A DNA stretch of 7,467 bases, from positions 1 to 7,467 of the forward strand of contig JADMKH010000256.1 in NCBI GenBank assembly GCA_018780025.1, read 5' to 3'. The first letter of the stretch is position 1; every line of letters starts with the position of its first letter. The notes beneath the pieces are model-generated. The model was given only the letters and a program-made list of their open reading frames with translations, was not told the DNA's origin and made no database searches. The position numbers were made by a program, and so were the translations under genes. Positions 7,015-7,467 of this stretch are shown here, in pieces. This DNA is from Thiobacillus sp. GTDB lineage: Bacteria; Pseudomonadota; Gammaproteobacteria; Burkholderiales; Thiobacillaceae.

Positions 7015-7467
7015 TCAGGCAAGTTTGAAGCCCGACACCGAGTTCTTGAGGTCTTGAGCCAGCTGTTTCATGCCCCCGATCGACTCAGCCGTTTGCTGTG
7101 TTCCGCTGCTGGTCTGCGCCGAAATGGATTTGATGTCCTGCATGGTTTCAGCCACCTTGGCAGTCGACTCAGCTTGGCTTTGCGTGGCTGAAGAAATGTC
7201 GGCAATCAGTCCGGCCAGTGTCTTCGACACGACGCCAATTTCGGCCAGTGTTTGACCCGCCATGTCGGACAGCTTGGCGCCTTCGACCACACCCTGGGTC
7301 GACACTTCCATCGCCGCCACCGTATCGTGCGTATCGGATTGAATCGTTTTCACAATGGCCGCAATCTGCTTGGTCGCATCGGCCGAGCGTTCTGCCAGCC
7401 GCTGCACCTCTTCCGCAACCACCGAGAAGCCGCGTCCGGCTTCACCGGCGGAAGCTGCCTGAATGGC
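7015..7467 (-). CDS. pilJ: PilJ: methyl-accepting chemoreceptor of the type IV pilus system, C-terminal 150 residues only
   Basis: This is the C-terminal part of the cytoplasmic signalling domain of the Pil-Chp chemoreceptor; the membrane-spanning and periplasmic parts lie beyond the window. The frame is open to base 7467, where it reads AIQAASAGEAGRGFSVVAEE, the receptor hairpin tip that contacts the CheW-type adaptor and the kinase. The descending coiled-coil helix follows (VQRLAERSADATKQI and after) and ends in SVSGFKLA just before TGA. An AIQAA-type tip and an SGFKL ending are, from memory, typical of PilJ rather than of flagellar chemotaxis receptors. The protein has no C-terminal NWETF-like tether for CheR/CheB. 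A GTG codon at 7422 looks like a start but lies inside the conserved tip. The gene lies 69 bp upstream of pilL in the same direction, which supports the assignment. Identification as a chemoreceptor is certain; as PilJ it is very likely. Confidence 0.5.
   Translation of the reverse strand, partial: AIQAASAGEAGRGFSVVAEEVQRLAERSADATKQIAAIVKTIQSDTHDTVAAMEVSTQGVVEGAKLSDMAGQTLAEIGVVSKTLAGLIADISSATQSQAESTAKVAETMQDIKSISAQTSSGTQQTAESIGGMKQLAQDLKNSVSGFKLA

Noticed and set aside
7015..7422. A short complete gene of 135 residues starting at GTG 7422
   Set aside because: The frame stays open to the window edge and the extra upstream residues complete the conserved chemoreceptor hairpin tip, so this is the end of pilJ and not a separate small protein.
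1..7467. CRISPR arrays, tRNA genes, insertion sequences, attachment sites
   Set aside because: No spaced direct repeats, cloverleaf-like segments, transposase reading frames or terminal inverted repeats were seen; the window is almost fully occupied by three genes.

Overview
The window looks like chromosomal DNA of a Gram-negative proteobacterium with type IV pili, most likely a betaproteobacterium. The clue is that a PilJ-type chemoreceptor gene is followed directly by a giant PilL/ChpA-type hybrid kinase, with no pilK methyltransferase between them; in Pseudomonas aeruginosa pilK sits there. Base composition is moderately GC-rich and even, and I see no mobile elements, tRNA, rRNA or CRISPR. 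The genus cannot be fixed from this sequence.

Layout, left to right. (1) Positions 3-974, plus strand: the end, probably nearly all, of a conserved protein of unknown function. (2) Positions 975-1023: a short convergent intergenic gap with a strong bidirectional intrinsic terminator. (3) Positions 1024-6945, minus strand: one 1973-residue gene, pilL (chpA), filling about 80% of the window. (4) Positions 6946-7014: a 69-bp gap. (5) Positions 7015-7467, minus strand: the last 150 codons of pilJ, cut by the window edge.

How the genes work together: PilJ is the membrane chemoreceptor of the Pil-Chp system. Its cytoplasmic hairpin tip, visible here, is expected to control the kinase domain of PilL through a CheW-like adaptor (PilI), whose gene should lie upstream of pilJ, outside the window. 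PilL autophosphorylates and passes phosphate to PilG/PilH-type response regulators and to its own C-terminal receiver domain, tuning pilus extension and retraction and surface-dependent signalling. The plus-strand gene is convergent and separated by a terminator, so nothing in the sequence ties it to the pilus system.

The most notable signal is a run of ten A residues in the pilL coding strand, just after its FimL-like N-terminal region. Losing or gaining one A meets a stop within a few codons and would give a 607- or 605-residue kinase-less protein. No clearly new system is evident; the rest is a fairly orthodox Pil-Chp locus end.
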